From UBA12170 sp964293475 (lineage in GTDB: Bacteria > Bacteroidota > Bacteroidia > Bacteroidales > UBA12170), in contig CAXYYJ010000015.1 in the NCBI GenBank assembly GCA_964293475.1, positions 28,380-92,379 of the forward strand: DNA of 64,000 nt. Reading direction: 5' to 3'. Positions 43,166 through 52,791 of this stretch are shown piece by piece. Every line of letters starts with the position of its first letter. Position 1 is the stretch's first letter. The translations under genes were made by a program, and so were the position numbers. Under the pieces are notes generated by a model. That model was not told where the DNA came from. It ran no database searches and saw only the letters and a list, made by a program, of their open reading frames with translations.

Positions 43166-44041
43166 CTAAGCTTCGGTCAATTTACCTATGCCATCTATGG
43201 AGAAACTTCTGCTCAATGGAACGGTAAAATCAAGGTCTTTGAAATGGAGATTATAGTTTCGGGCATTTCCACTCACTTGGTCAACCCGCGAGAGATTTAC
43301 AAAATAACTTCTGTGGACTCTTTTAAAGGAATCGTTATCGCCCAACAAATCAGTTAGGTTGGTCAGCGTGTTCCGCATGAGTCTGTTTTTAACATTTCTA
43401 TCGGTGTCGTAGTAATAAACTTTTATGTAATTGCCTTCGGATTTTGCACAAACCAAATCGGACGGATTTAAAACAATTTTATCCTTTTCACTGTCGCTGG
43501 TTATGGTTATACTACCAGAAAAATGGTTCACCAGAGGTTCTTTCAGATTATTCTCAATGGTTTGGGCTATGGTTCTATGCTTGTCGGAAAGATATCTCTC
43601 TACCAGAAGAATGAAGAAAGCAGACGGGAACACACCCACTGCCACAGTTATAAATAAAAATGAAATGAGGCTATGATCCACCACCAATTCGGAACCCAGA
43701 CTATGATTGTAGACCCAGTTTAACAAGCCTATCAGAAACATAATCAATGTGTTAAAAAAGATACTTCTCTTAACATTCCATTTTTCGACATCGAAAAAAC
43801 CCGGAAAAAAAACAGGAAGCAAAAAGGCTGAGAACAGAACTACAAAAAAAGTAATTACAAAAAATCCACTTAAATATAAGGGGATGCTCATTTTGACATC
43901 TGAAATCTGAAAAGGCTGAAAAATCAACAGGAAAAAATAGATAAAAGTAGAAAAGCCCACCGCAGCCCAAATCTTCTGCATCGGACTTTCCATAAATGGA
44001 AACGGCTTATCAAACCATGAATCACTAATTTGTTTTTTCAA
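43166..44041 (-). CDS. Membrane-anchored LytTR-type transcriptional regulator
   Basis: A 291-residue regulator with about four N-terminal membrane helices (e.g. WAAVGFSTFIYFFLLIFQPF, YLSGFFVITFFVVLFSAFLL, SIFFNTLIMFLIGLLNWVY) and a C-terminal LytTR DNA-binding domain (DLVCAKSEGNYIKVYYYDTD ... FKRVHRSYFVNLSRVDQVSG). This one-component arrangement has no receiver domain or separate kinase nearby. The neighbouring TonB receptor downstream is a possible target. Signal unknown. Confidence 0.87.
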   Translation of the reverse strand: MKKQISDSWFDKPFPFMESPMQKIWAAVGFSTFIYFFLLIFQPFQISDVKMSIPLYLSGFFVITFFVVLFSAFLLPVFFPGFFDVEKWNVKRSIFFNTLIMFLIGLLNWVYNHSLGSELVVDHSLISFLFITVAVGVFPSAFFILLVERYLSDKHRTIAQTIENNLKEPLVNHFSGSITITSDSEKDKIVLNPSDLVCAKSEGNYIKVYYYDTDRNVKNRLMRNTLTNLTDLLGDNDSFKRVHRSYFVNLSRVDQVSGNARNYNLHFKDLDFTVPLSRSFSIDGIGKLTEA

Positions 44042-44102
44042 TTTTTTCTCAAGCTTTTGGTAAAATTACTAAATCAATTTACAAACAGAAATTCTTTTTA
44101 AG

Positions 44103-45392
44103 TTAATTCTTCAGCTTTTTTATGTTATCAAAATGCTGAATTATTGAAGCAACAACAGCATCACCGGTTACATTAATTGTGGTACGTAGCATATCCAAAG
44201 GCCGGTCAATGGCTATAATCAGGGCCAAACCTTCGCTGGGCACTCCAACAGAATTGAGAACAATAATCAACATGACCATACCGGCTCCCGGAACCGCTGC
44301 CGAGCCAATGCTGGCAAGAGTCGCTGTAAGTATAATGGTAAGTTGCTGCGAAAAGCTCAAATCCATGCCAAAAACTGTGGCGATAAATACTGCAGCAACG
44401 GCTTGATAAAGACTTGTTCCATCCATATTCACTGTAGCCCCTATGGGCAGAACAAAACTGCTAACTTCATGAGAAATTTTCAAATTCTTCTCGCAACACT
44501 CCATGGTCACAGGCAGGGTAGCCGCCGATGAACTGGTACTGAAAGCCAATAACTGCGCAGGCGAAATTCCTTTAAAGAAATCCACAGGATTCTTTTTGGT
44601 AAGGAGTTTTAAAAGCAAAGGATAAAACCCAAAAGCCACGGTAATTAAACCCAAAACAACGGTGAGCGCGTACCAACCCAAAGCGGTAAACAGGTTTAAA
44701 TCGCCTTTTAAATCAACAATAATTGCTCCCAAAAGTGCAAAAACCCCAATGGGGGCAAATTCCATAATTATATCAATGGTCTTTAAAATAATGGTATTCA
44801 TTCCTTTGAAAAAATCCATAACAACCTTGGTTTCGTTGGATGGAACCAAAATAATGGCAATACCGAGTATAACCGCAAAAAATATCATTTGGAGCATATT
44901 GCCATTATCTGAGGCTGCGGCTACAATATTTTCGGGGACTATGTCGGTAAAAAACTTTAGGGGCGATTGGTTTTCAACGGTTTGGGCTGCATTTTGCTTT
45001 TGAGAAACCTGATCGGCAAACATGGCCATATATTTTTGCTCGTCGGTGCCCGAAAAACCCTCTCCCGGTTTTATCAAATTGACCATGATTAACCCAATGG
45101 TAACCGCCATTACTGTGGTAAAGATATATAAACCAAGTGTTTTCAAACCCATATTGCTGAGCCTTGAAATGTCTTTTAAATTGCTGATGCCCGAGATGAG
45201 AGAGAAAAAAATGAGCGGCATGGCAATGAGTTTAAGCAAATTAATAAATAATTGCCCAAGAGGTTTTATATAATTAGCTGTAAATTCTATGGCGTTGGTT
45301 TGCAAAGCTATAACTCCATAAATAACACCGAGCGCCATTCCCAAAAGAATCTTCCAATGCAGGGCCATAGGTTTTCTTTTATTCTTCCACAT
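44103..45392 (-). CDS. Dicarboxylate/amino acid:cation symporter (SDF family)
   Basis: A 429-residue GltP/DctA-type carrier with about eight helices. The serine-rich hairpin LLAFSTSSSAATLPVTMECC, the SSFVLPIGATVNMDGTSLYQ region (NMDGT) and IGSAAVPGAGMVMLIIVLNS are present and place it firmly in the family. It imports C4-dicarboxylates, glutamate or aspartate with Na+ or H+. Its 5' end overlaps the last 14 bases of the upstream alpha/beta-hydrolase-fold gene, which suggests co-transcription. Confidence 0.93.
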   Translation of the reverse strand: MWKNKRKPMALHWKILLGMALGVIYGVIALQTNAIEFTANYIKPLGQLFINLLKLIAMPLIFFSLISGISNLKDISRLSNMGLKTLGLYIFTTVMAVTIGLIMVNLIKPGEGFSGTDEQKYMAMFADQVSQKQNAAQTVENQSPLKFFTDIVPENIVAAASDNGNMLQMIFFAVILGIAIILVPSNETKVVMDFFKGMNTIILKTIDIIMEFAPIGVFALLGAIIVDLKGDLNLFTALGWYALTVVLGLITVAFGFYPLLLKLLTKKNPVDFFKGISPAQLLAFSTSSSAATLPVTMECCEKNLKISHEVSSFVLPIGATVNMDGTSLYQAVAAVFIATVFGMDLSFSQQLTIILTATLASIGSAAVPGAGMVMLIIVLNSVGVPSEGLALIIAIDRPLDMLRTTINVTGDAVVASIIQHFDNIKKLKN

Positions 45393-46275
45393 AATACAAT
45401 TTGTTGGTTTTTAGAAAATCGCCCATTTTCTTTTGATATTCGGGCGATAATTGATTCGTAATTTTAGAATCTAACTCGATGTATTCATCCCCAGGCTTCA
45501 GGAATTCGAGCAATCGCAGGCTATTCTCTACCGGAATAAATTCGGCCTGAGTGGAATGGATTAAAACCAATTTCGACTGAGTTTGCTTCAGGTATTTCCA
45601 AACGGGAAACTTAAACTGACTAAAATAACTGTGCGGAAGCCACCAGAAATACTTCTTAAGCATGATTTCGTTCCAACTATAAGGAGGATTTTCGAGCATC
45701 GTATATTTTACATTCTCTGTTGAAGACAATTGTGCCGCAATTACCGCCCCAAACTCCTGACCATAGACGATAAGAGGAAGCGTATCGGCCATTCTCACTG
45801 CGAGCAAAAACCACTGCTTCGAATCGTTAATAAATTCACTTTCAGCATGATAATTACCAGTGGATTTTCCATTTCCCCTATATTCGGGAATGAGCAGATT
45901 GTAGCCATTTTGGTAAAAAAAGTTTTTTGTGGGGTCAAATTCCTGGCTCAAATACTCACCCGATGGGAATAGCAATACCACCCCTTTTGGTTGACTCGCA
46001 GAGAAAACAAGCGCATGAAGATTCACTTCCTTGTTAACAGGTATTGTGAGCTCATTGAAGCCTTGTGAAAAGGAATAATTTCCTTCGAAAGATTCATTCT
46101 CATAGAAATAACTGGCCTCATGACGAAAAATATAGCTGGCTGCCGCTATATAAAGCATAACTGCTGCAAGGGCTCGAATGATAAATTTTCTGCTCAACTT
46201 TCTCCTTTTTCCTGCAAAGTAAATAAAAATAATGAACTCACTTTCAACTATTAAACTACACAATAATTGGCACAT
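45379..46275 (-). CDS. Alpha/beta-hydrolase-fold protein lacking the catalytic serine
   Basis: A 298-residue alpha/beta-hydrolase-like protein with an N-terminal membrane helix (FIIRALAAVMLYIAAASYIF). The fold landmarks GVVLLFPSGEYLSQ and LLIPEYRGNGKSTGN match the family, but the nucleophile elbow reads VYGQEFGAV, with Glu where Ser is normal. LVLIHSTQAEFIP has lost the usual acidic D of the LxHGxxD motif. No obvious catalytic His follows. It is probably a pseudoenzyme. The start at 46275 is uncertain. It overlaps the following symporter gene by 14 bases. Confidence 0.8.
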   Translation of the reverse strand: MCQLLCSLIVESEFIIFIYFAGKRRKLSRKFIIRALAAVMLYIAAASYIFRHEASYFYENESFEGNYSFSQGFNELTIPVNKEVNLHALVFSASQPKGVVLLFPSGEYLSQEFDPTKNFFYQNGYNLLIPEYRGNGKSTGNYHAESEFINDSKQWFLLAVRMADTLPLIVYGQEFGAVIAAQLSSTENVKYTMLENPPYSWNEIMLKKYFWWLPHSYFSQFKFPVWKYLKQTQSKLVLIHSTQAEFIPVENSLRLLEFLKPGDEYIELDSKITNQLSPEYQKKMGDFLKTNKLYYVEE

Positions 46276-46535
46276 TATAATGATAGTTTTGTCCGCCGAA
46301 AGACTAATTGCCTGATTATTTGTGTCAATAACTCTACAAAATCCGGTTTATTACCACCCGAAATTTGAAAAGCAGTTCATTTTACGGGGAAATTCTATGT
46401 TTAGCTAAATTACTTTACCAATTGATTTTGTGATACTTAGATAATATGATTTATTATTTAGAGAGAAAATTTTAGTATTTTAACATATTATTTTGAGCTA
46501 TTTTAAATAAACACAAAAACTTTGAAAATAAAGAT

Positions 46536-46543
46536 TACATTTG
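46536..46543 (+). promoter_or_regulatory. Bacteroidota -7 element (TACATTTG) for the cold-shock gene
   Basis: TACATTTG fits TAnnTTTG, 23 bases before the ATG at 46567. A TTTG lies 11 bases upstream, too close for a standard -33 element. The rest of the 290-base spacer is AT-rich and shows nothing else. Confidence 0.35.
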
Positions 46544-46566
46544 TGGTTCAATTTTAATTAAATACA

Positions 46567-46758
46567 ATGAAAAAAGGAACAGTAAAATTTTTTAATGGAT
46601 CCAAAGGTTTTGGGTTTATTGTTGATGACGAATCAAAAAAAGAATTCTTTGTACATGCTACAGGATTAGTAGATGAAATTCGCGAAGGCGATGCAGTTGA
46701 ATTCGAACTTAAAGAAGGAAAAAAAGGATTAAATGCAGTGAATGTTAAAGTGATCTAA
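46567..46758 (+). CDS. Cold-shock domain protein (CspA family)
   Basis: A 63-residue single cold-shock domain with RNP1-like KGFGFIVDD and RNP2-like FFVHATGL. It binds single-stranded RNA/DNA and melts RNA structure. It is monocistronic between a short 5' leader and a strong terminator. Length is typical for the small Bacteroidota form. Confidence 0.95.
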   Translation: MKKGTVKFFNGSKGFGFIVDDESKKEFFVHATGLVDEIREGDAVEFELKEGKKGLNAVNVKVI

Positions 46759-46785
46759 GATATATTTAATTTTCTTTTAAGTACT

Positions 46786-46817
46786 AAAAAGACCGCCTTC
46801 TATAGGGCGGTCTTTTT
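46786..46817. terminator. Bidirectional terminator after the cold-shock gene
   Basis: AAAAAGACCGCC (46786-46797) pairs with GGCGGTCTTTTT (46806-46817), loop of 8 bases, between convergent genes. Confidence 0.88.
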
Positions 46818-46842
46818 ATTTATGCTGTTTCGGTTTTTAAGC

Positions 46843-47517
46843 TCACATGTCTAAAGTAAACATTACTTTTTGCGGCTCGATGCCATATTTGGAACAAATG
46901 CTTAGGAATGCATTCTCATTCCACCGTGTGGTAAAGAAAAACCAATCGGTTGGGTAAGAATCTGAAATTACCACAAAACCTGCATCCACCTTATTTTTCA
47001 TTGAAAATGAGCTTAAACTCATGGTCATCCCATCGCCCACAGCCTTCATATAGCTTTCTTTCAAAGTCCAAAGCCTGTAAAAATAATGGATTTGTTGTTC
47101 TACGGAGTCTTGAGAATGCATGTCAATTATTTCATCGGAGGTAAAAAAACGTTCGGCTATATTTCTGCGGTCTTTTTTAATACACTCAACATCGACCCCC
47201 ACTGGCTGATTGCTAAAAACGGCCACCACATACGCGCCACTATGGCTGATGTTAAAAAACTGATGTGGATCGTTTTTTAAAAAGGGTTTTTCATGCTCAT
47301 TGTAATCAAATTCAATCGATTCCATGCCAATTCCCAATAAATCGGCATAAAATCGCCGCACCATCAATTGCCCCACAAAATACCTTTGCTGATCCTGCGG
47401 AAACTTGTACCGAATCATTCCCTCGTAGATAGCCTGCGGAATTTTTAAAGCATTTTTTTGACGAAAGCTGATAAAGGTTTCGACGTCAACAAGTTCGTAA
47501 GTGTGGAGCTGCAGCAT
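46843..47517 (-). CDS. 4'-phosphopantetheinyl transferase (Sfp-like)
   Basis: A 224-residue Sfp-type transferase that moves the phosphopantetheine arm of CoA to carrier proteins. The paired motifs are GVDVECIKKDR (Mg2+-binding D and E) and FYRLWTLKESYMKAVGDG (WxxKEA-type). The FFTSDEI segment between them is also usual. No polyketide, peptide-synthetase or carrier-protein gene is nearby, so its target (ACP or another carrier) is not evident. Confidence 0.92.
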   Translation of the reverse strand: MLQLHTYELVDVETFISFRQKNALKIPQAIYEGMIRYKFPQDQQRYFVGQLMVRRFYADLLGIGMESIEFDYNEHEKPFLKNDPHQFFNISHSGAYVVAVFSNQPVGVDVECIKKDRRNIAERFFTSDEIIDMHSQDSVEQQIHYFYRLWTLKESYMKAVGDGMTMSLSSFSMKNKVDAGFVVISDSYPTDWFFFTTRWNENAFLSICSKYGIEPQKVMFTLDM

Positions 47518-47552
47518 ATATCAGATTTATAGTGTCAAATACACAATTATTG

Positions 47553-48245
47553 TTATCGATTGCTCTTCATTTTCTCCCAGGTAAAGCGTAAATTTCGTCT
47601 ATCTGATGGATAAATACCGAACCTATGCAGCATCCACATAAGAATAAGTGGAACAAAGAAACCAATCAAACCACCAAACCAAATATCGACAAAGAAATGC
47701 TGCAGCAGCCAAACTCGCGAAAGCGCAGTAAGCGATGCCGTGAGAAGCAATAAATAATGGAGCCATGGCCTGTTCTCATAGGCCAGAATGAGAAAAAGTG
47801 CCACGAGAAAAACTGTTTGTGAATGCCCGGAAGGAAATGTGTGCAAACTGTGAATATCTACTCCAGTAATTTTATGTAACTTGTCGAAATCAGTAATATA
47901 TAATGATGGCCGAACTAACTCGCTAAATATTCCCTTTTTTAAAACCACTTGAACTATAAATGCTTCCAGCCCAATCGAAACTGCAAAAAAAGCACTCAGG
48001 ACATAGCTTCTAAAAAGGAGTAATATGAAAACAGGAATAAAAATCAATCCATCGCCTAACCAGGTAATATAAAAGAAAAAACTATCGGGAATGGGGTGAT
48101 GCATTTGATTTAATGCAAGACTTATGGCTTCCTTCTTCAATAAAAGCATGGGCGCTGTGAGTAAAAAAATCAAGGCAGCTATAACGAAAGCCACACGTAC
48201 ATTTCTACTCTTAAACAAAACATCCGATTTTTTTAGATAATTCAT
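47553..48245 (-). CDS. PAP2-family membrane phosphatase
   Basis: About 230 residues with several helices and the three PAP2 motifs: KKGIFSELVRPSLY, HTFPSGHSQT and SRVWLLQHFFVDI. Such proteins dephosphorylate lipid phosphates such as undecaprenyl-PP, phosphatidate or phosphatidylglycerol phosphate. The start is set at the ATG at 48245 (MNYLKKSDVLFK); a reading from 48311 adds an unrelated N-terminus. It lies 35 bases upstream of the PPTase gene on the same strand. Confidence 0.9.
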   Translation of the reverse strand: MNYLKKSDVLFKSRNVRVAFVIAALIFLLTAPMLLLKKEAISLALNQMHHPIPDSFFFYITWLGDGLIFIPVFILLLFRSYVLSAFFAVSIGLEAFIVQVVLKKGIFSELVRPSLYITDFDKLHKITGVDIHSLHTFPSGHSQTVFLVALFLILAYENRPWLHYLLLLTASLTALSRVWLLQHFFVDIWFGGLIGFFVPLILMWMLHRFGIYPSDRRNLRFTWEKMKSNR

Positions 48246-48394
48246 GTTGTAAAAATACATCAACAAATTATAACTCCGGAAATATAGCCAACTGTTTTCT
48301 ATGAAAATCAAAACAAGGTCTATAATAGTGCAGATTTCATGATGTTTTGCTATTATTGTAAAGAAATATATCTAACAACCAAAACCATAATCAA

Positions 48395-49600
48395 ATGAGA
48401 CATATTCTGTTCATAATGATGGCTTTAGTGATTTCACTGCCTGTCATTGCTGAGAAAAAAGACAAGAAAAAAGATGAAGATAAAAAGGCTTACGAGTTCA
48501 CCCTGATTAAGGAAATTCCTTCTTCGGCTGTAAAAAATCAATACAGATCGGGAACTTGCTGGAGTTTTGCGGGGACTGCATTTCTCGAAACTGAGCTTTT
48601 AAGGATTGGCAAAGGCGAAATTGACCTGGCCGAAATGTTTAGCGTGAGATATATTTACGAGCACAAAGCCGGCCAAACAATTCGTTGGCACGGAAATTTG
48701 AACTTTGGAATGGGAGGAAATTTTCACGACGTACTCTGGGTTTATAAAACCTTTGGCATGATGCCCGAATCGGCCTATGCCGGGCTGAACTACGGTGAAG
48801 AAAAACATGTGCATGGAGAAATGGACGCCCTCCTCGATAGTTATGTAGAAACCATTATTAAAAATCCAAACCGCAAAATAAGCACCGCCTGGAGCAAAGG
48901 ATTTAATGGAATTCTCGATGCCTATCTGGGTCCTGTTCCTGAGACATTTACCGTGGATGGCGCTTCTTTTTCACCAAAATCATATGCCACATCTCTCGGT
49001 TTAAATATGGAGGATTATGTGGAAATTACTTCCTTCAACCATCATCCTTTCTATGAAACATTTGTTCTCGAAATACCGGATAACTGGATGCTGGAAAGCT
49101 TTTATAATGTTCCGCTGGAAGATTTGATGAGCATTGTTGAAAATGCCTTAATGAATGGATATTCAGTGGGTTGGGATGCCGATGTGAGCGAAAAAGGCTT
49201 TAGCTGGAAAAATGGGGTGGCCCTGGTTCCCGACGAAGAAAAACCAGAAATTGAAGGCATGGAAAGTGATAAATGGTTGAATATGGACGAAAAGGAAAAA
49301 GAGAAAAAACTCTACGCCTTTGAAAAACCCGTGAAAGAATCTGTCGTTGACCAGAATTCCCGTCAAGCTCAGTTTGACAATTACAAAACCACCGACGACC
49401 ATTTAATGCTACTCACCGGAATTGCAACTGACCAGCGGGGAGAAAAATTCTTCAAGGTAAAAAACAGTTGGAGTGAATTGGGTAGCCCCTACAATGGCTA
49501 TTTCTTTGCTTCAACTCCCTATGTTCAGCTAAAAACAGTGAGTATCCTGGTTCATAAAAATGCTATTCCGGATGCTCTAAAGAAAAAGCTTGGTCTTTAA
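48395..49600 (+). CDS. Exported C1-family peptidase (bleomycin hydrolase/PepC-like)
   Basis: A 401-residue papain-fold peptidase with a signal peptide (MRHILFIMMALVISLPVIAE). The catalytic triad is visible: Cys55 in QYRSGTCWSFAGTAFLE, His in TTDDHLMLLTGIA, and Asn in KVKNSWSELG. A lysine-rich linker (KKDKKKDEDKK) follows the signal. Bleomycin-hydrolase-type aminopeptidases are usually cytoplasmic; this Bacteroidota form is secreted to the periplasm or beyond. It is monocistronic, divergent from PAP2. Confidence 0.9.
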   Translation: MRHILFIMMALVISLPVIAEKKDKKKDEDKKAYEFTLIKEIPSSAVKNQYRSGTCWSFAGTAFLETELLRIGKGEIDLAEMFSVRYIYEHKAGQTIRWHGNLNFGMGGNFHDVLWVYKTFGMMPESAYAGLNYGEEKHVHGEMDALLDSYVETIIKNPNRKISTAWSKGFNGILDAYLGPVPETFTVDGASFSPKSYATSLGLNMEDYVEITSFNHHPFYETFVLEIPDNWMLESFYNVPLEDLMSIVENALMNGYSVGWDADVSEKGFSWKNGVALVPDEEKPEIEGMESDKWLNMDEKEKEKKLYAFEKPVKESVVDQNSRQAQFDNYKTTDDHLMLLTGIATDQRGEKFFKVKNSWSELGSPYNGYFFASTPYVQLKTVSILVHKNAIPDALKKKLGL

Positions 49601-49704
49601 TTATGGTTTTCAAAATTTAAACATAGGCTTAACAGGCCATTAATGCTGTAATTTTATAATAAATGCTGAATTAGTTTGTGTGAATATTTAAAACTCAATT
49701 GCCC

Positions 49705-52700
49705 ATGAAACTCAACTACACGTTTGCACTGGTTGCGGCACTGCTTCTAAACTCAGTACATATCTTCGCTCAAGTCTTTGTAAACGAAGGAAGCAATAGA
49801 AACTATGCGCTTCTGTCCGACGAAGATGGTGAATATCCCGATTGGATTGAGCTCTATAATTCGGGCAATTCGGTGATAAACCTTGAAAACTACTCACTTA
49901 CCGATAAAAGCTCGAACCCCGATAAATGGATTTTCCCATCAACCGAATTGGCTCCGGGTGCTTATCTAACTATTTTTTGCAGTGGTAAAGACCGTACTCC
50001 GGAAACAGGATTTACTCCTGTGGCATATTCCACAGGTTACACTCCACAAGTTGGCTGGAATACGCATCCGTTTTATAATAACTTTTACTGGGATGGTGTT
50101 TCATCGATTCTAATTAATACTTGCTCCTACAGCTCAGCAGGTTACACTACAAATTCCGTATTTAACCAAACAACCACCGAATTTCTCTCCACTGTATTTG
50201 CATTTCAGGATGGCGGATCGGATGCCTGCAATGCATCACAGGGAAATCCGGTTTTTCAGCGCCCCAACCTTAAATTAAATGGCATTACCATTGGAACAGG
50301 AACCGTTCAAAACTCAGCCACAACTTATCCTGCACCTTATGGAAACTGGTATTGGTGTGCCCGGAACCAAATGTTAATTCGCCCCGAAGAGCTCACTGAG
50401 GCTGGCTTTTCGGCTGGTTTTATAACAAATATTGCATTCGATGTGGTTGCCACCGACCCCAATACCGTGTATAGCTACGTGGCCATTAGCATGAAGCTTA
50501 CCACTGAGAATGCTGTTTCATCGCATTTCTTTTCAACTTCGCCCACAAATACCTACCATACAAATTTTAAAATATCGGGCGATGGGGAGACCATTTCGTT
50601 GTTCAAGCCCGACCAAACGCTGGAGAGTTCACTTTTGGTTTTTTGCGATTATATGGATGTCACCAGAGGTTGTTTCCCCGATGGCTCATCGAACAAAACC
50701 TGGTTTTTACCTGGAACACCCGGCTATACCAATAATTCATCCCAGAGTTTCAGCGGATATCTCGAATCACCTTCGTTCTCGTTACCTTCAGGATACTATA
50801 ATTTTCCCGTTACGGTGAATATCACAAACCCCAATGGCCCTTCATCAACTGTTCATTATACCACCGATGGCAATACTCCAACCCAGGATTCTCCACTTTA
50901 TGAGGGAACTCCCATTGAAATAAGCGAAACAACTGTCTTGAAGGCGAAGGTTTTTGAAGAAGGATTATTACCTGGATTTGAAGCAGTTGGAACCTATTTT
51001 TTCAATGTCAATCATAGCACTCCGGTTTTGTCAGTTATTACAGACAATGCCAATTTGTATGGGGGAAGTGGGATTTTCGACAATTGGTGGACCGATTGGG
51101 AAAAAGCTGCATATATAGAGTATTTTGACTCGACCAAACAGCTCATTTTTTCGCAAAGGGCTGGAATGCAGATTGATGGGGGCGCAGGCGGTAGCCGATC
51201 AAATCCGCAACATTCTTTCAGGCTCGAACCGGCTAATGGTACTTTGGGCGATGGAGTCATTAATTATCCACTGATTCCAGACCGCCCCGACAGAACCGCC
51301 TACAGCAAATTCTATCTTCGAAATGGAAGTAACCAATATCTGCAATTACCCTATAAAGATGCTGCTCAGGTAACGAGCATGAGTAATGGAACCGACAATT
51401 ATTATTCTGCCTGGAGACCTGTAACAGTTTTTATAAACGGCGAATATTTTGGCCTTTACGAGTTGCGGGAGAAATTCGACCTTGAATTTTTCGAAACTTA
51501 TGATGATGCTGATCCCGACCAAACTACCATTCTGTCGCAAAGCTATTGGTATGGAGGGATGCTAAGAGCAGTGGAAGGCGATATAATTCCATTTTACAGC
51601 TCAGTGCAATATCTCAATTCGCTTGACGGGCACAGCGAAGATTACTGGGATTTGATAGATGCTCACTTTGATTTGAATCACTATATCGATTATATCATTG
51701 GGGAGTCGTGGATGGGAAATACCGACTGGCCATGGAATAATATTAAAATATACCGAAGCGATGCCACCAATTTCCGCTGGAGATACTGCCTCATAGACCA
51801 GGAATTGGCTATGCAACCCAACGGCTGGACAGATGCCTATTTTGATCATATAGAATTTATGATGAACCAGGATCCAACCATTCCCCACATCAATATCTGG
51901 CTTAAAGGTATTCAAAACCAACGATTTAAAAATTATTTCATCAATCGGTTTGCCGACATCATGAATACAAGTTACCAATATGAGAATATCTCGAATATTG
52001 TGAGCAATATGTATGAGCTCACACTTGATGAGATGCCCAATGAATTTGCACGTTGGGGCGATCCTAATAATATTGCTGGTCAGATGGCGCAATTCACCAA
52101 CAATCAAAATATTTTTCTGGATCAGCTTTCACTAAGAACAGAGCAGGTTCGGCAACACATTTTATACAGATTTGGCCTTCCGCATTTGGTGGATGTGAGT
52201 CTCGATATATTCCCGGTTGAATCTGGAAAAATAAAAATCAGCACCATAACTCCTGAATCCTATCCCTGGGAAGGTGTTTATTTTAATGGTGTTCCAGTCG
52301 CCATCACTGCTATTCCTGAACCTGGGTACGCCTTTAGCCATTGGGAAAACAACCCGCTGATTTCAGATACGCTAAATCCTGAATTTCTAAACCATCTGAA
52401 TGCCAATGATATAGTGTTTAAAGCACATTTTATTGACGAAACCACTAATGTACCTACTATTGGTAGCAAAACAGATTCATTTATCCTTTACCCAAATCCC
52501 ACCTCTGATATTCTCTACCTTGCACATGATAATTTGAGTGGAGTAAGCTATCAGGTTATTGATTTAAATGGAGCTGTATTGATGGAGGGATCGATATCAA
52601 CATCCGTTAAAAATATTTCCATCGATGTGAGTTCCTTATCGCCTTCGGTCTATATGTTCAGAATTGTTCAAGCTGGTGAAATGGTGATGCAACAACGATT

Positions 52701-52713
52701 TATTAAAATTTGA
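49705..52713 (+). CDS. CotH-type secreted kinase-like protein with LTD and T9SS domains
   Basis: About 1002 residues: signal peptide, lamin-tail (LTD) domain (LLSDEDGEYPDWIELYNSGN), a chitobiase C-like module (VHYTTDGNTPTQDSPLYEG), then a CotH domain (FSQRAGMQIDGGAGGSRSNP, GEYFGLYELREKFD, MGNTDWPWNNIKIYR and WRYCLIDQELAM). A domain with GYAFSHWENNPL follows, and finally a T9SS sorting domain (FILYPNPTSDILYLAH ... YMFRIVQAGEMVMQQRFIKI). CotH homologues are atypical protein kinases acting on spore-coat or secreted proteins. The usual WDxD loop reads IDQE here. Secretion to the cell surface by T9SS is predicted. Start ATG 49705; TTG 49699 is less likely. Confidence 0.88.
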   Translation: MKLNYTFALVAALLLNSVHIFAQVFVNEGSNRNYALLSDEDGEYPDWIELYNSGNSVINLENYSLTDKSSNPDKWIFPSTELAPGAYLTIFCSGKDRTPETGFTPVAYSTGYTPQVGWNTHPFYNNFYWDGVSSILINTCSYSSAGYTTNSVFNQTTTEFLSTVFAFQDGGSDACNASQGNPVFQRPNLKLNGITIGTGTVQNSATTYPAPYGNWYWCARNQMLIRPEELTEAGFSAGFITNIAFDVVATDPNTVYSYVAISMKLTTENAVSSHFFSTSPTNTYHTNFKISGDGETISLFKPDQTLESSLLVFCDYMDVTRGCFPDGSSNKTWFLPGTPGYTNNSSQSFSGYLESPSFSLPSGYYNFPVTVNITNPNGPSSTVHYTTDGNTPTQDSPLYEGTPIEISETTVLKAKVFEEGLLPGFEAVGTYFFNVNHSTPVLSVITDNANLYGGSGIFDNWWTDWEKAAYIEYFDSTKQLIFSQRAGMQIDGGAGGSRSNPQHSFRLEPANGTLGDGVINYPLIPDRPDRTAYSKFYLRNGSNQYLQLPYKDAAQVTSMSNGTDNYYSAWRPVTVFINGEYFGLYELREKFDLEFFETYDDADPDQTTILSQSYWYGGMLRAVEGDIIPFYSSVQYLNSLDGHSEDYWDLIDAHFDLNHYIDYIIGESWMGNTDWPWNNIKIYRSDATNFRWRYCLIDQELAMQPNGWTDAYFDHIEFMMNQDPTIPHINIWLKGIQNQRFKNYFINRFADIMNTSYQYENISNIVSNMYELTLDEMPNEFARWGDPNNIAGQMAQFTNNQNIFLDQLSLRTEQVRQHILYRFGLPHLVDVSLDIFPVESGKIKISTITPESYPWEGVYFNGVPVAITAIPEPGYAFSHWENNPLISDTLNPEFLNHLNANDIVFKAHFIDETTNVPTIGSKTDSFILYPNPTSDILYLAHDNLSGVSYQVIDLNGAVLMEGSISTSVKNISIDVSSLSPSVYMFRIVQAGEMVMQQRFIKI

Positions 52714-52762
52714 TAAGCACCTGATAATTTGGCGGATTGAATGGTGAGATTAGAAAATATTA

Positions 52763-52791
52763 AAAGCAGGTCATTTAAATTACCCTGCTTT
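52763..52791. terminator. Hairpin between CotH and FNR-like genes
   Basis: AAAGCAGG (52763-52770) pairs with CCTGCTTT (52784-52791). It overlaps the last codons of the FNR-like gene and is flanked by T-rich stretches in both directions, so a bidirectional terminator is plausible. Confidence 0.5.
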
